DNA of 64,000 bases, taken from contig OZ010787.1 in NCBI GenBank assembly GCA_963932465.1, forward strand, positions 13,318,926 to 13,382,925, given 5' to 3'. Within the stretch, counting starts at the first letter, position 1. Every line of letters begins with the position of its first letter. The DNA is from Maratus speciosus. Lineage: Eukaryota; Arthropoda; Arachnida; Araneae; Salticidae. This document shows, piece by piece, positions 1 to 11,960 of this stretch. The notes below the pieces were generated by a model. The model made no database searches and was not told the origin of the DNA. It saw only the letters and a program-made list of their open reading frames with translations. The position numbers and the translations under genes were made by a program.

Positions 1-2
1 CC

Positions 3-3000
3 CGAGCAAGAGTCATCCGGCTTCTTGACGTTTTTTTTAATACCAGATATGTTCCGGGAGAAAACCTTGGACTTTTTCTGTGTAGAGTCAAGCAAGCAGC
101 AGAGCGACTACGTGAAGTTGGACACCAGTTACAGCCACTCTATCTGGGATATCAGATGATTCAGAGTCTACCTGATGAGTTTCAGGCCACAGTTCAAGCT
201 ATTTATAGATGGAGCGACATAGAGTTTGTTCCCGATAGGATTGAATCAGAGCTGTTATTGGAGGAGAATCGCTTGAAGTTGTCCCAGAAAGATTTTGCGA
301 ATGTGGCATTTTCTAGTGAATCATCTGTAAAGCATTTTCCAGGTAAATTTAAATCCAAGGGTCTTAGTAAAAGTAAAATTGGTCCTTGTTTTTATTGTAA
401 AATGTATGGCCACTTAATTTCAAATTGTAAACTAAAGTTAAGTAAATCTAATAATGAAATGTCTAATGATAAAAGTAATTCTGATGTTAAGTGTAAAAGT
501 AATTTTAATAAGTTTGGCTCTAGAAATTTGAAACCTAATGTTAAAAGTAAAAGTAATTTTAAAGATAAATTTTCAAGACCTTTGGAAACTAGTAATGTAG
601 AATGTAAACATGTTTTTAATTGTACCTTCTCTGAATTGGAATGTAGCTTAATAGAACTTTCTCCTGAACTGTGCGAGGCAAATTCATCGGATCTGGGCTA
701 TGGAAATACCCAATGGGTTTTTGATACAGCCGCTACAGCACATTTTTGTAGCAATCGAAATTTATTTTTCACTTTTGAGCCAGTATCCGACTTGCACATG
801 TCTCTCGCAGTTGGGGAGAAAGAATGTCCAGTTGAGGGAAAGGGGACAATTCAGTTTTTGATAAAGTGTAAAAATGGTAAATTTAATCGCATCATTTTGA
901 AAGATGTTTTGTATAATCCTAATTTAAGAAGAAATTTACTATCTGGGGTTAAGCTTGAAAAACTGGGGATTAATTTTGTGGGTAAAAATGGCAAAGTTTT
1001 TGTTTATGATAAAACTGGAAATAAGCTTTTTTATGCTTTAAGGAAAAATGACCTATACTTTTTGAAACCATCAAAATATGTAACTCAGTGTGAAGGAAAT
1101 AACAATTCAGTCAATTTTTCAGCAAACCAAGTAGAAAAGGTAGATATTAATGAGTTATGGCATGAAATGTTCTGCCATATTAACAGTGAATATGTCGTTA
1201 ATACAAGTAAACAGAAAACTGTTAATGGTTTACCAATGCTATCTAAATTGACTGAAGATTGTATTTCCTGTAAATTAGCTAAATCAAAAAGAGTGTCATT
1301 TAAATCAACAGTTTACATAAGATCCAAATCCCCTCTCCAGCTGCTGCATATGGATTTGTGTGGTCCCTTGCCTGTTTCATCTCATGGGGGAAGCAGATAT
1401 TTTTTATCTATAATTGATGATTTTTCTAGAAAAGTTACTGTTTATACCCTTAAAAATAAATCTGATGTTTTCGAAACTTTTCTTAGGTATTAAAAGAGAG
1501 CCGAAAGGTTTCTGGATAGAAAGGTGGTTTCAGTTAGAACCGATGGGGGGCTGGAATTTTGTAACGATGAATTTGAAAAATTTCTAGATAGTGAGGGTAT
1601 TTCCCACGAAAGAACAAATCCGTATTCTCCAGAGATGAACGGCTGTGCGGAATGCTACAATTTAACTGCTCTTGACGGAGTTAAAACCCTTTTAAATTCA
1701 AGTGGCTTATCTCAGAAATTTTGGGCAGAAGCTCTTTTATGTTTCACATATGTATGGAACAGAGTTTGCCATAAAAATTTTAAGAAAACCCCTTTTGAAT
1801 TATATTCTGGTAGAAAGCCATCCGTCTCTCATCTAAAAAAATTTGGCTGCTTGGCTTATGTAGGTGTACCTAAACAAAAAAGAAAGAAGCTCGATATGAG
1901 AGCCAAGCTTGGAATTATGTGTGGTTATGCACAAATGACTAAAGGGTACCGTATATGGGTTATAAGTGAGCAGAGAATTATAGAAACAATAAATGTTAGA
2001 TTTGACGAGAGTAAAAGGGGGGTTGACATCATAAATAGTTCAAAAAAAAAATTTCATTCTTTTTCTTGCTTAGACTTCCCAGAGGATGGTGATATCTTCC
2101 CTATGATAGATGACTTAATCGAGTCAGAAAGTAGAAGTGATAACCCATCCAAAATGGAAGAAAGTAGTGTCAGTCCTGTAAAAACTAAATGTTTAACTTA
2201 TGATTTAAATAATAGTTCAGACGTAATTCCTTGCAAATCCATTAATTGGATACAAACTGCTGTATGTAGGAAAAATGAACCCAGGACAGATATCTACTAT
2301 GGCATAGAAGGAACTAAAGTTAAATTAAGATCTTTAAATGATACTATTAACTATTGTGCAGAGAATAACATAAAATATGACTATGATTTTTTTTGATTTC
2401 AGTGGTAAAAATAGTCAGTCAGGTAAAGTTTCAGATTTTTCAAATACAGAAGTTAATTTAATTGAAGTAAAAATCCCTAAAAGTTACAAGGAAGCTACTA
2501 AAACACCCGAAGCATCTGAATGGGTTGAGGCCATGAACCAGGAAATGCAGGTCATGTATGACCGCAAGGTTTGGGACCTAGTAGAGCCGCCTGAAGATGC
2601 ACAAATTTTGGGTAATAGATAGGTGTATATAGTTAAGAAAAATGAAAAAAATGAAATTGTAAGATTTAAAGCACGCCTTGTGGTACAGGGATTTAGTCAA
2701 ATTAAAGGTTTAAGCTATGATGAAGTTTTTAGTCCGGTTGTTAGTTTTTCAATTATAAGATTGTTCTTTGGTATTTTTGTGTGTTTTTTTAAGTGGTTAA
2801 ATGTACAAGTAGATGTAAATAATGCCTACTTATATACAGATTTAGACAAGGTAATCTATATGCGGCAGCCGGAGGGTTTCATAACTGAAGAAGGTAAAGT
2901 TTGTAAATTAAATAAATCTTTATATGGTCTCCACCAAAGTGGTAGACAATGGTTTTTCGAAATAGATGATGTACTTTTAAAATTGAATTTTATTAAACTT

Positions 3001-4006
3001 AACTGGTGCAATTGTGTTTATACATATAAAAATAAATTTGTTCTTCTATTATATGTAGATGATATAGTTATATTTGGTAAAACTAAAAGTGATTTGGAAC
3101 TTTGTGTAAGTTTGCAGCAAAAGTTTTTCAACCTGAAAGTTTTGGGAAAAACAAAAAAGCTCTTGGGTATTGAGTTTGAGGAAGTTAATGACAAGCTGTA
3201 CATTCATCAAAGTACTTACATTGATAAAGTCTGTAGCCTGTACTCAAAATATAAATTTCCTATGAGTAATGTGCCAATGCCCAAGGGGCTGATTTTGTCA
3301 AAAATGGACTCTCCAAGTAATCAAAATGAAGTAAATGAGATGTCTGAATACCCTTATAGAAATTTAATAGGTTGCTTAAGTTTTATTGCTGGTCGTACTC
3401 GGCCAGATATAATGTATGCTGTAAATCTTTTATCACAGTTCCAATCCAATCCAGGTATGAAGCACTGGCAGAGTTTACTGAGATTATTAGGTTATTTACA
3501 ATATACTAAGCATTTTAAATTAGAACTATCCAGAATTAATGATTTGACAATTTCTTGTTATTCTGACTCTGACTTTGCAGCAAATAGAGATGATCGTGTT
3601 TCCATAGGAGGCTTTATTTTGTTTTTAGATAAGTCACCAATTTCTTGGAAAACTTTTAAGCAGAAATGCATTAGCCTTTCCACTATGGAAGCTGAATATG
3701 TTACTCTCACTGAAGCTGAAGAATTAATTTGGATTAAAAATGTTCTAGAAAATGAAAGTTTAAATTTAAATCTAAAAGAATGTTCATTATTTTGTGACAA
3801 TCGGGCAGCTATCGCTTTTTCTAATTCACCTGTAGAGAATCAAAAAACTAAGCACATCCATATTAAATATTTGTTTTTGAGAAATTTAGTCGATGATAAA
3901 ATATTTAAATTAAAGTATATCTCAAGTAAATTTAGCTGATTCATTTACAAAGCCACAGGTTAAAGAACAATTAATGAAATTTTGTAGTCAAGTTTTTGAG
4001 GTTTAG
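3..4006 (+). pseudogene. copia gag-pol polyprotein, broken
   Basis: Frame is open from base 3. Visible in order: gag tail; CX2CX4HX4C zinc knuckle (Cys codons near 387 and 396); aspartic protease with DTAATAH near 723-743; the His/Cys pre-integrase zinc-binding region (LWHEMFCHI, then CISC); integrase core with the first Asp in HMDLCGP, the second in TDGG and Glu in NGCAEC; reverse transcriptase with YVDD near 3052-3063; RNase H with SDSDFA, MEAEY and CDNRAA; and a tail reading LADSFTKP. Breaks: in-frame TAA at 1491-1493, one-base shift at the T8 run 2387-2394, in-frame TAG at 2620-2622 where the family usually has Trp, and a one-base shift near 3928-3931 just before the end. The shift-corrected stop is at 4004-4006. 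All domain signatures remain, so decay is recent or some lesions are sequencing errors. Confidence 0.93.
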
Positions 4007-4315
4007 GTTTTGAATTACATTTTTGATCACTCTTTTCGTTGCCATGTCATTTGACATGACATTGATGAGACTGTGTATTTTATAGAAAAATTTAAATATT
4101 TTTGAGTATTCATTTTGAGGCCCAAGTTTGAAAGTATAAAAAAAAAAAAGTCTTATACAATTTTTGGTCACTTTGATCAGTGCTTGGCTGGTGAATTGTT
4201 CCCCCAACCTAGTTATGATTAGACGGACTTTTTTTTTTTGAATGAAATGTGTATTTTTCATGTTTAAATTTTTAAAGTGTATTTTTTTTTGCTTTTTTGT
4301 AAAGCCTTGGGGATG

Positions 4316-4332
4316 CTAAAAAGGGGGCTGAT
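4316..4332 (+). other. polypurine tract of the copia element
   Basis: A run of A5 then G5 (AAAAAGGGGG) lies a few bases before the LTR start TGTTATGT. This is the expected site of plus-strand priming. The role is inferred from position. Confidence 0.7.
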
Positions 4333-5033
4333 TGTTATGTCATGTTTGTTAAAATGTAAATTAAAATTAACTTTATTAAATTCTGTATACATGACATACC
4401 TTTTATTTTTACCATCCCCAAGTCTATGTTAAAATACGACCGAACGCCACTGCTTCACACGTTTTCTGCCGGTAAATATGCGATTCAGTCACGCCGTAAT
4501 TGCTGTGATCTTGAATCACCGTTACTCACTGTTTTCAGCCTACGCGATGTTTCCTGCATTCTAATTGGTTGATGTTTGACGTCATCGTTCGTGAGTCACT
4601 GGCGTTCTGGGTATGTATTTTTTTTTCATGTATTGGCTACAGCTTTATGCAGATTTCCACAACAAGCTGGTGTATTTAATGAGATGTAGCATTGCATCTT
4701 TCTCTCTCTCTTTTCTGTTGTCTTGCTTAAGAGCAGCGTCTGTTTAGATTTTTGCCATGTAATTAAGGCGTTGTAGCTTTCGCTACATATGTATGACGTC
4801 TGCTGGCGGTTCTTCTTATTTTAAACAGATGTTATTTAATATTTTAAGTTATTTTAAGTTTAGTTCAGCGAAGTTATTCTGACAACATTTTTCATCTGTA
4901 AATAATGTTCACTCATCATTAAATAGTTAGTTTACTTCAACTGTGTTATTTACTGAAGTCTTCCACTTACATGCATTTCCATAATATTAAGATTTCACTG
5001 CGCATTATCTGCTATTAGTAGGAGAATCCAACA
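4333..5033 (+). repeat. 3' LTR of the copia element
   Basis: Starts TGTTATGT directly after the polypurine tract and ends AATCCAACA, giving the TGTT...AACA ends usual for LTRs; length 701 bp. The bases after it resume a minus-strand gag reading frame, which supports the right boundary. The partner LTR is outside the window. Confidence 0.75.
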
Positions 5034-5541
5034 GTTTTAATGTTGCGTACGATGTTAATTCGGGCTCACTGCGGACAAATACCAATGCGGTACCTTTGAG
5101 AGCTCTTTTGGCGAAAAGAAATTTTTGCAACTCATTCAGTTCAAATGTTGTGACCAAGCCTTCAAATCTTTCTAACCATTGTAGAATATTTTCTACTGGC
5201 TTGCCAGAAAAAGGTGCAATTAAATTTTCGAAATCGGTAAAGGAAATGGATTGACGCGGTGCAGAATGGGGAGAAATGGCAGCAGTGTGTTGCAAATTAG
5301 TACCAGAAAAATTCGTTAATGAATTGGATTGCAAAGTATTGCGAGAATCATCATCATCGGGCTCTGAATCACTCTGTGGTGAAATGGAGGACTGAAATTT
5401 TGTTAGATCTGAAAGTGCTTCAATAATACGTTGGGAAATGTCTACTTCATTACTGGCAATGTCTAGACAGAGTAAATTTGCCATTAAAATGAGTTGGGCT
5501 AAGAGGAAGCTTTTAGTTGTTTCAGTTATTTTATCGTCCAA
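5034..5541 (-). pseudogene. retroelement gag fragment, probably Ty3/gypsy type
   Basis: About 169 codons read on the minus strand from a Met at 5541. An acidic Ser/Asp-rich N-terminal half is followed by a capsid-like segment with PFSGKPVENILQWLERFEG and a later FAKRALKGTALVF, the spacing seen in gag proteins of arthropod gypsy-like elements. The frame runs into the copia LTR at 5033; the last few codons before the stop at 5005 are translated LTR, not gag. No zinc knuckle, protease or polymerase follows, so this is the N-terminal part of an older element split by the copia insertion, with the rest left of the window. A domesticated gag cannot be excluded. Confidence 0.65.
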
Positions 5542-6436
5542 TTCTGTATCCCCAATTTTAAATTTGAATCCCTGAAATTTCCTTAAATTTTTACGATTAT
5601 TTATATTTTTGTCAGAACCGAATATAAGGGTATGTAATAATTTAATTCATTCGGCTCTTGCCGAATTAATTTGGGCCAAGACTGGACGTATCTCTTGCAA
5701 AAACATGTCTAATCAAAAATAATTAAACGCTTACTTCTAAATTGGTATCCTTTTTTTAAAAAGAACGCTGCATGAATGAACGATATCCATTTGAGAGGAG
5801 AAAAACAAATGCACAGTTTCTTCTCGCACTTAAAAAAAAGACAGATGGCCCAATAACTTCTTTCCCGACGTCTTCTTTTTCTGTTATTTATCGGATAGAA
5901 TCTTCGTAGAACTTATATATTTCAGAAGTAGGATTTCACAGCAGTTTCAGTGATGTCTAAGGGCTTGAAAATGGTTGGATTTGACTCAGCTGAGACCCCA
6001 TATAAAATTGGTGGAATTGACTGTAGTTGACCTTTGCTGATAAATACTTCTGATTGAAAACTCGATGGTGTAGAAATAATATGATTTTAGTGCCTGGAGT
6101 AATGCATGAACTATGTTTACAGGACACACAAACTATATACAGGGTTTAAAGGGGATAAAGGGTTTTTTTCGGCAATCTACCGGTCTTCAATGCTTCAGCG
6201 CGCTCTCGGAGCTTGACTGGATATGTCTTTCCAAGTCAGTCCGCCCAACAACTCTGAAGTTAAATCGACCCTTCGCTCCCAGGCTAGAGATTCAAGATCA
6301 CTAACTCATCAGGTTTATTGTCTTTTAGAATTTGCAAGCTCTGTCAGTTCTCATGGGAATTAACTGCACCCTCTTACTGCGGTCAGGATGTGTCAGCATG
6401 TTTAGGAAAGTGCAAGCCACACCCACATATATATAT
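5542..6436. other. no gene or element recognised
   Basis: AT-rich sequence upstream of the minus-strand gag. It may include that element's leader and LTR, but no LTR ends or primer-binding site were recognised. A 63-codon frame at 6113-6304 looks like chance. Confidence 0.4.
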
Positions 6437-6625
6437 AGTTAAAAAATCGCATGTGGAGGTCGCTGACGACCCGAAACACAATTAACAGGACAACAATACG
6501 CTCCATTCAATTGTTCTTCCAATAACAAATGTTCAACATGACCTCCAGAACATTCTATGACACAACTGTTGTCCTGTTCATTGTGTTTCGGGTTGCCAAC
6601 GCCCTCTACATGTGATTTTTTAACT
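6437..6625. mobile_element. short inverted-repeat element (MITE-like)
   Basis: Arms of about 59 bp at 6437-6495 and 6567-6625 are inverted copies with several mismatches, both starting AGTTAAAAAATC and ending AACAGGACAACA, around a loop of about 70 bp. No clear TSD was seen, so the superfamily is not assigned. The open frame across it is a by-product. Confidence 0.7.
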
Positions 6626-6629
6626 TTTT

Positions 6630-6768
6630 TTGCTCTCACCCGGTATATCTCCATGAATATACGTGCTATTCTTACACAAATGAATACACATATTGCACAA
6701 TATCTACATATTTGTATGTTGTAGCGATAGATCATTTTGTGCATTTTATTTTACAGAGTGATCCCAGA
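6630..6768. mobile_element. left piece of an old Tc1-like element, split by a hAT insertion
   Basis: Resembles 23415-23545, part of the right arm of the palindromic Tc1-like element at 22269-23750 (shared CTTACACAAATG and a similar GCATTTTCTGTTTCA region). Its continuation is 16727-16914. The last 8 bases, ATCCCAGA, are the left TSD copy of the inserted element. Confidence 0.7.
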
Positions 6769-7207
6769 CAGGGTCGTACTGGCCCACCGGGCAACGAGGC
6801 AAATGCCCGGTGCGCCCATCGTCACTTTTTTTTTTTTTTTTTTTTTTTTTTTTCTAAGCACGCTTAAAGTTCTGTATTGTGAAAGGCATAAAATTTTCAA
6901 AGATTTTCATTTGGAAAATTAAAAAGTAATGCTCTTTTTTAAGTATACATAAGCAAACTATGTGTGATCAAAGACAATTAGATAACCCAATTTCGATATA
7001 ACATAAGTTATCGACAATCAGATGTGCCATTGTTAAACATGGTATCCTGACCAGACCTTGTTTCAAAGCCTGTTCTAATGATAAATTCTAAGAAAAATAT
7101 TAAGTATTCATTTATTTAGATATAGGCCTAAATAAGTTCTGCTTTAAGAATGCTTCTAATAAGTGTCTAATAAGTCTGCGTCTAATAAGTTTGCATATTT
7201 TCTGCGT

Positions 7208-7618
7208 CTAAGTATTTAGCGCCCCTGGTGTTGCCAGGTATTTTTGTATTTCTGCCTTTTGCGCAAGTATAAACGACGAAACACTGTATAAGAAACAGAT
7301 TCTCATTTTAAGTGGATTCATTGACAGAAACTTCGATAGTCATGGCGCCCAGGTCCAGATTTTATTCAGTACCCCGAAGAATAGTAACTTCCACATAAAT
7401 TAATATTAGAATTAATGGCGTATTTAGCATATTTTCTGTCAAATGTTTAGCGCCCTGTGTGGCTGCCCGGTAGTTTGATATTTCTGCTTTTTGTGAAAGT
7501 GCAAAAGACAAAAGATAGGAATTAAAAAAAAAAAAAAAAAAAAAAAGGAATTCCAATTTAAGACAGGAGATTTTGATTTTAATTTCATTTGGTCCCAATG
7601 TCAGAGCGGCGGCTTCGG
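7208..7618. repeat. two diverged copies of a module of about 240 bp
   Basis: A segment beginning GCGCCCCTGG at 7208 and ending at ATGGCGCCC near 7342 is repeated, diverged and with a poly-A expansion, from about 7450 to 7630. Both copies contain a stretch like TATTTCTGCCTTTTG. They border the minisatellite and share its GGCGCCC motif. Confidence 0.6.
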
Positions 7619-8970
7619 TAATCATGGCGCCCTTGGTCAGATTTTTTTTAAGCGTTTCTGTAAAAAATAACTTTCAAAAAACTAATATCGTGTTTTTGTA
7701 AGCATGGCGTCCTTGGTCTGATTTTTTCAGCGCCTCTGTAAAAATAACTTTCTAAAAATTAATGTCGTGTTTTTTAATCACGGCGCCCTTAGTCAGATAT
7801 TTTTTCAGCGCCTCTGTAAAAATGCCTTTCAGAAAACTATTTTCTCTAATCATGGCGCCCTTGGACAGATTTTTTTTAGCGCCTCTCTAAAAATAAATTT
7901 AAAAAACTAAACTAATATCGTGTTTTTGTAATTATAGCGCCTTTAGTCAGATTTTTTCAGCGCCTCTGTAAAAATAACTTTTAAAAAATTAATATCGTGT
8001 TTTTGTAATCATGGCACCCTTGGTCAAATTTTTTTCAGCGCCTCTGTAAAAATGCCTTTCAAAAAACTATTATGATGTTTTTCTAATAATGGCGCCCTTG
8101 GACAGATTTTTTTCAGCGCCTCTGTAAAAATAAATTTCAAAAAACTATATTGTGTTTTTGTAACCATGGCGCCTTTGGTCAGATTTTTTCAGCGCCTCTG
8201 TAAATATAAGTTTAAAAAAACTAATATCGTTTGTTTTGTAATCATGGCGCCCTTGGTCAGATATTTTTCAGCGCCTCTGTAAAAATGTCTTTCAAAAAGT
8301 TATTATCGTGTCTTTCTAATCATGGCGCTTTTGGTCAGATTTTTTAAAGCGCCTGTGTAAAAATAAATTTTCAAAAACTAATATCGTATTTTTCTAATCA
8401 TGGCGCCCTTGGTCAGATTTTTTTTTCAGCGCCTCTCTAAAAATGCTTTTCAAAAAACTGTTATCGTGTTTTTCTAATCATGGCGCCTTTGGACAGATTT
8501 TTTTCAGCGCCTCTAAAACTAAATTAAAAAAAAACTATATCGTGTTTTTGTAATCATGGCGCCCTTGGTCAGATTTTTTTTCAGCGCCTCTGTAAAAATA
8601 ACTTTAAAAAGACTAATATCGTGTTTTTGTAATAATGGTGCCCTTGGTCAGATATTTTTCAGCGCCTCTGTAAAAATGCTTTTCAAAAAACTATTATGTT
8701 TTTCTAATCATGGCACCCTTGGACAGATATTTTTCAGAGCCTCTGTAAAAATGATTTTCAAAAACCTAATATCGTGTTTTTCTAATCATGGCGCCGTTGG
8801 TCAGATATTTTTCAGCGCCTCTGTAAAAATAAGTTTAAAAAAAACCTAATATCTTATTTTTCTAATCATGGCGCCCTTGGTCACATTTTTTCAGCGCCTC
8901 TGTAAAAATAACTTTCAAAAAACTAATATCGTGTTTTTGTAATCATGGCGCTCTTGGTGAGATTTTTTTC
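7619..8970. repeat. minisatellite, period about 78 bp, about 17 copies
   Basis: The anchor ATGGCGCCCTTGG recurs at a spacing of about 71-84 bp, mostly 75-80, near 7624, 7706, 7851, 8089, 8246, 8401, 8556, 8788 and 8866, among others. Each unit also has a CAGCGCCTCTGTAAAAAT block and an AATATCGTGTTTTT block. 78 is a multiple of three, so frames stay open across several units (for example 8556-8849), but this is not evidence of a gene. GCGCC-rich sequence also occurs near both ends of the surrounding hAT-like element, so the array may have grown from subterminal sequence. Confidence 0.92.
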
Positions 8971-9250
8971 GATAGCTAAAAACGTTTTCTGCCGTTTTCT
9001 AAAATCCGATCTGCTTAACCGCTTTAAACTTCAAACACCATCCCGATTTATAAATTGAAAAATACACATGTAATTAAAATAAATAGATAAACCACTAAAA
9101 TTGTAAAAGTCGTTTTACAAAAGAATGGATGAATATAAGTAAAGATAAGTGCAAATGTGTTTGTGTTCAGTTTTCAATGCTGTTAGTCAATAACGTGGGA
9201 GTTCCTAAGGTGACAAATTACCATTTCGGCGGAGTTTCAACTATTAGATA

Positions 9251-9323
9251 TGGGTTCTATCGGGGCCGTCGCGAAACAACTTTCTTCTCTAGTTGTTTCG
9301 CGACGGCCCCGATTCTATACCCA
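9251..9323. repeat. perfect GC-rich hairpin
   Basis: A 22-bp perfect inverted repeat (9260-9281 with 9291-9312, beginning TCGGGGCCGTCGCG) surrounds a 9-base loop and extends imperfectly to TGGGTT/TACCCA. It is strikingly GC-rich for this AT-rich region. It could be the core of a small foldback element or an RNA hairpin; function unknown. Confidence 0.85.
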
Positions 9324-9884
9324 GTGGTTTCTGTAGTAATACCAGATGTGACACTTTTTATTGATTATACTGTATTCTGAGATTTCTGGAGAAAATAGAA
9401 ATCGGATGTGGACTGCGGAGGTATTTTCCCATGAAATACTAATTAATACAAGACACACGCTCGGCGTACAGGTATCTGTGAAGAATGAATCGTTAAAAAA
9501 CGAAAAAATAAAATATTGAATTAAGCAACTGTTATAGCAGTTTTATAATGTTTTGTGTAATAACACAAGTGGTGTATTACACAAAATTCCTCTTCAGTCG
9601 AGAATTCTTAATTGTTTTACATCTTTTTTAGCCTGCCCAAAACTTTTGACGACATTATTAAATAATTTTCATTGATACATACATCAAATTTTTAAAATTT
9701 GCCATTAAGGTGAAAACGAAAAATAACTTTGTCAATAAAGCTTATAATTTTTTAGATACGTTTCTTTTTTTCAAGATATCGAGTAAAAAATAACTGAAAA
9801 ATAATGAACACATATAAGCTTAATTGCGGTAGGAAAAAACGTGTTATTCTTCTTTTCAATTTTTTTCCACATTACGCAATTAAG

Positions 9885-10400
9885 GGGGGCTGGTCACTCA
9901 GCTTCCGATTTCCCCTCACTAATGTAAAGTCTATGAGCATTGGATGCGATATCTCCACGGGAAATGAATATTTTTAACTTCTATTTTTTGTGTACACTTC
10001 CTAAAAAATGTCCCTTTTTTTCTTTTCTTAGTTCTCAAAATATTTCTAAAGTATAAACTTAATTTTATATGAAATGTTAAAATCTTACGAGTGGCTGAAG
10101 TGTTAAAATCTTGAGTACACACATAGCTGCCAACTCTTCCGCTTTTTCAGACCACAAAAATTTAATAGAAATTTTTGCCTTATTTAATCGGCAGACTACG
10201 GCGATTTAAAAAGGTAAAATTTACTATAAAATTTTTGTGGTCTGAAAAAGCGTAAGATGTTGGCAGCTATGGTACACAGAAAAAAGATGTTAAAAATGTG
10301 AATTTCTCGAGAAGATATTTTAAATATACGAATGCATCAAAAATCCATAGACTTAACATTACGGAGAAGAATTTCGAAGCTGAGTGGCTAGCTCTCTTAT
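9885..10400. mobile_element. palindromic MITE with a second MITE inside
   Basis: The outer arms share inverted blocks: CACTCAGCTTC and AAGTCTATG on the left, CATAGACTT and GAAGCTGAGTG on the right. The centre is occupied by the element at 10122-10271. The exact ends of the outer element are uncertain and no TSD was confirmed. Confidence 0.65.
10122..10271. mobile_element. inner palindromic MITE (CATAGCTGCC ends)
   Basis: 150 bp with ends CATAGCTGCCAAC and GTTGGCAGCTATG. The arms extend inward through TTTTTCAGACCACAAAAATTT-like sequence. GTACACA directly flanks both sides (10115-10121 and 10272-10278), a 7-bp candidate TSD. A related left end is seen at 62856. Confidence 0.75.
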
Positions 10401-10409
10401 CCCTTGAGG

Positions 10410-11621
10410 GGCGGTGGGATAAAATATATCCTACCTAATTTAAACAAGATTCTGTCCAGAAAATTTTAACTAAATTTTATATTTAATTTTAACTTTGGGG
10501 GGAAATCGATGAAATGTTGCTTTTCCTTATTTAAAAATAAAAATTTTCGATTATTCTGGTGAGAATTCAATATTTAGAAACATTTTTGCTTGACCCTCAG
10601 GGGGTTAAGTGTTTCTATTTTCTTTGACTTTGTTTTTTATTTTGTAATACAATGCTTTAATATAATTTTGATAAATATTACTTTAAAAAAATGCAAATAT
10701 ATTTGAAGCTATTGTCGCTCTTCTGGTGTATGTTTTTTTTTTTTTTTTTTTGTGTGTGCGCGTGAGTTGCGGCGGCCATTGTAGTTTAAATTTGGCTTAT
10801 CTGAAATTAATTTTTAATTAAATATGACTTATTTTAGTGACTAGACGAGACAAAGGATGGAAATATTCAACTTTTATCGTAGAAAAATACTGACTTTTGA
10901 TGTCTGGAGAAAAAAAAAAAATAAAATAAAATAAAACTTAATGCACTGCATAATTATGTAAGAAAAAAAGCTGACAAAATTAGAAGTGAAACAATTCAGT
11001 ATTATTAAAGTAATCGTGTCGTGGTCATCTATTTAAAAATGCAATTTTGAGAAAAACTAGTTTTAATTTTATGTTATAATTATAATAGAATGCTTATTGT
11101 ATTTTTTTTTTTCTTTTTCTTTTTTACTTACATAGAATCGTCTATACCAGATTTTGGCAACATAAAGAAATCTTAATTCCGTTGATTAAGCCGCTAAAAT
11201 AAAAACTCGATTTTCCGAAATTTATAAGTTATGATTACGTGTAAATCCTTAAAGCGATCTCAAAAAAGTATTTTTTAACGTTCAATAATGCGAAAATTTC
11301 TGCTCATTTACAAACATAAAAATAGTGTTCGACAGAAATCGAATTTCGGTTATCTTCCTAGTTTTGAGCGAAAACGAAAGAGAAACTGTTTTAAAAATAA
11401 ATTCAAAGTAATTAACATAAACATACATATATGCACGCTATCTGAATAATGTTTTGCGTAGAAACGGCAGTAAATAATTATTAATTAAAAAATAATTTGA
11501 TTGAAACAAAAATTAATTAAATATAAAGTGCTATAAACATAAAAAAATATTAAAAAATAATTTAATTTAAAAATAACGAATTTAATCAATATTAGCAATA
11601 CCTTCTAGATTTATCACCTTG
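10410..11621. other. AT-rich stretch without recognised features
   Basis: Part of the interior of the outer hAT-like element. Contains a T20 run near 10734-10753 and A/T homopolymers. No convincing coding frame or repeat boundary was found. Confidence 0.5.
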
Positions 11622-11689
11622 CAAGGGCGGATCTGGAGGGTTCTCAAGGGGGGGGGGGGCGATTTTAGAAATTTGGAGATTCCTATCTG

Positions 11690-11960
11690 ATGCGAGGGTC
11701 GGGGCTAATTTTTTGCACTGTGGGTCGTGTTACTTCTACTTTTTGCTGGGGGTCGGGTTTGGGTTCGGCTGACTTGTAATTTTTGCTGCTGGTCTGGTTA
11801 ACTTATAATTTTTGCTGCTGGTCTGGTTAACTTATAATTTTTGCTGTGGATCGCGTTTGGGTAGGGTTGACTTCTACTTTTCGCTGCGGGTCGGGTTTGG
11901 GTCCGGCTGACTTCTAATTTTCTGCTGCGGGTCGGGTTGACTTCTACTTTATAGCTGCAC
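11690..11960. repeat. degenerate tandem repeat rich in GGTCGGGTT
   Basis: Units of about 33-42 bp; two adjacent 33-bp units containing TGCTGCTGGTCTGGTTAACT (from about 11785 and 11818) are almost identical. It lies just inside the left end of the nested hAT-like element, where hAT elements often carry subterminal repeats. Confidence 0.7.

Larger units (their letters stand above)
1..5033 (+). mobile_element. Ty1/copia LTR retrotransposon, 3' part
   Basis: The window opens inside the gag coding region, so the 5' LTR, leader and gag N-terminus are missing. Order is gag with zinc knuckle, protease, integrase, reverse transcriptase and RNase H, polypurine tract, then 3' LTR. Integrase before reverse transcriptase is the Ty1/copia order. 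The LTR ends inside a minus-strand gag reading frame, so this element inserted into an older retroelement. The coding region carries two stops and two frameshifts, so the copy is not autonomous. Because the 5' end is out of view, neither LTR divergence nor the target-site duplication can be checked. Confidence 0.93.

Noticed and set aside
8556..8849. 97-codon open frame with repeated QIFFSASVKM words
   Set aside because: It is a translation of the 78-bp minisatellite, whose period is a multiple of three.
7619..8970. CRISPR-like array
   Set aside because: Units are contiguous degenerate repeats without unique spacers, in eukaryotic transposon-rich DNA.
9129..9380. 83-codon frame
   Set aside because: It runs through the perfect hairpin and has no domain.
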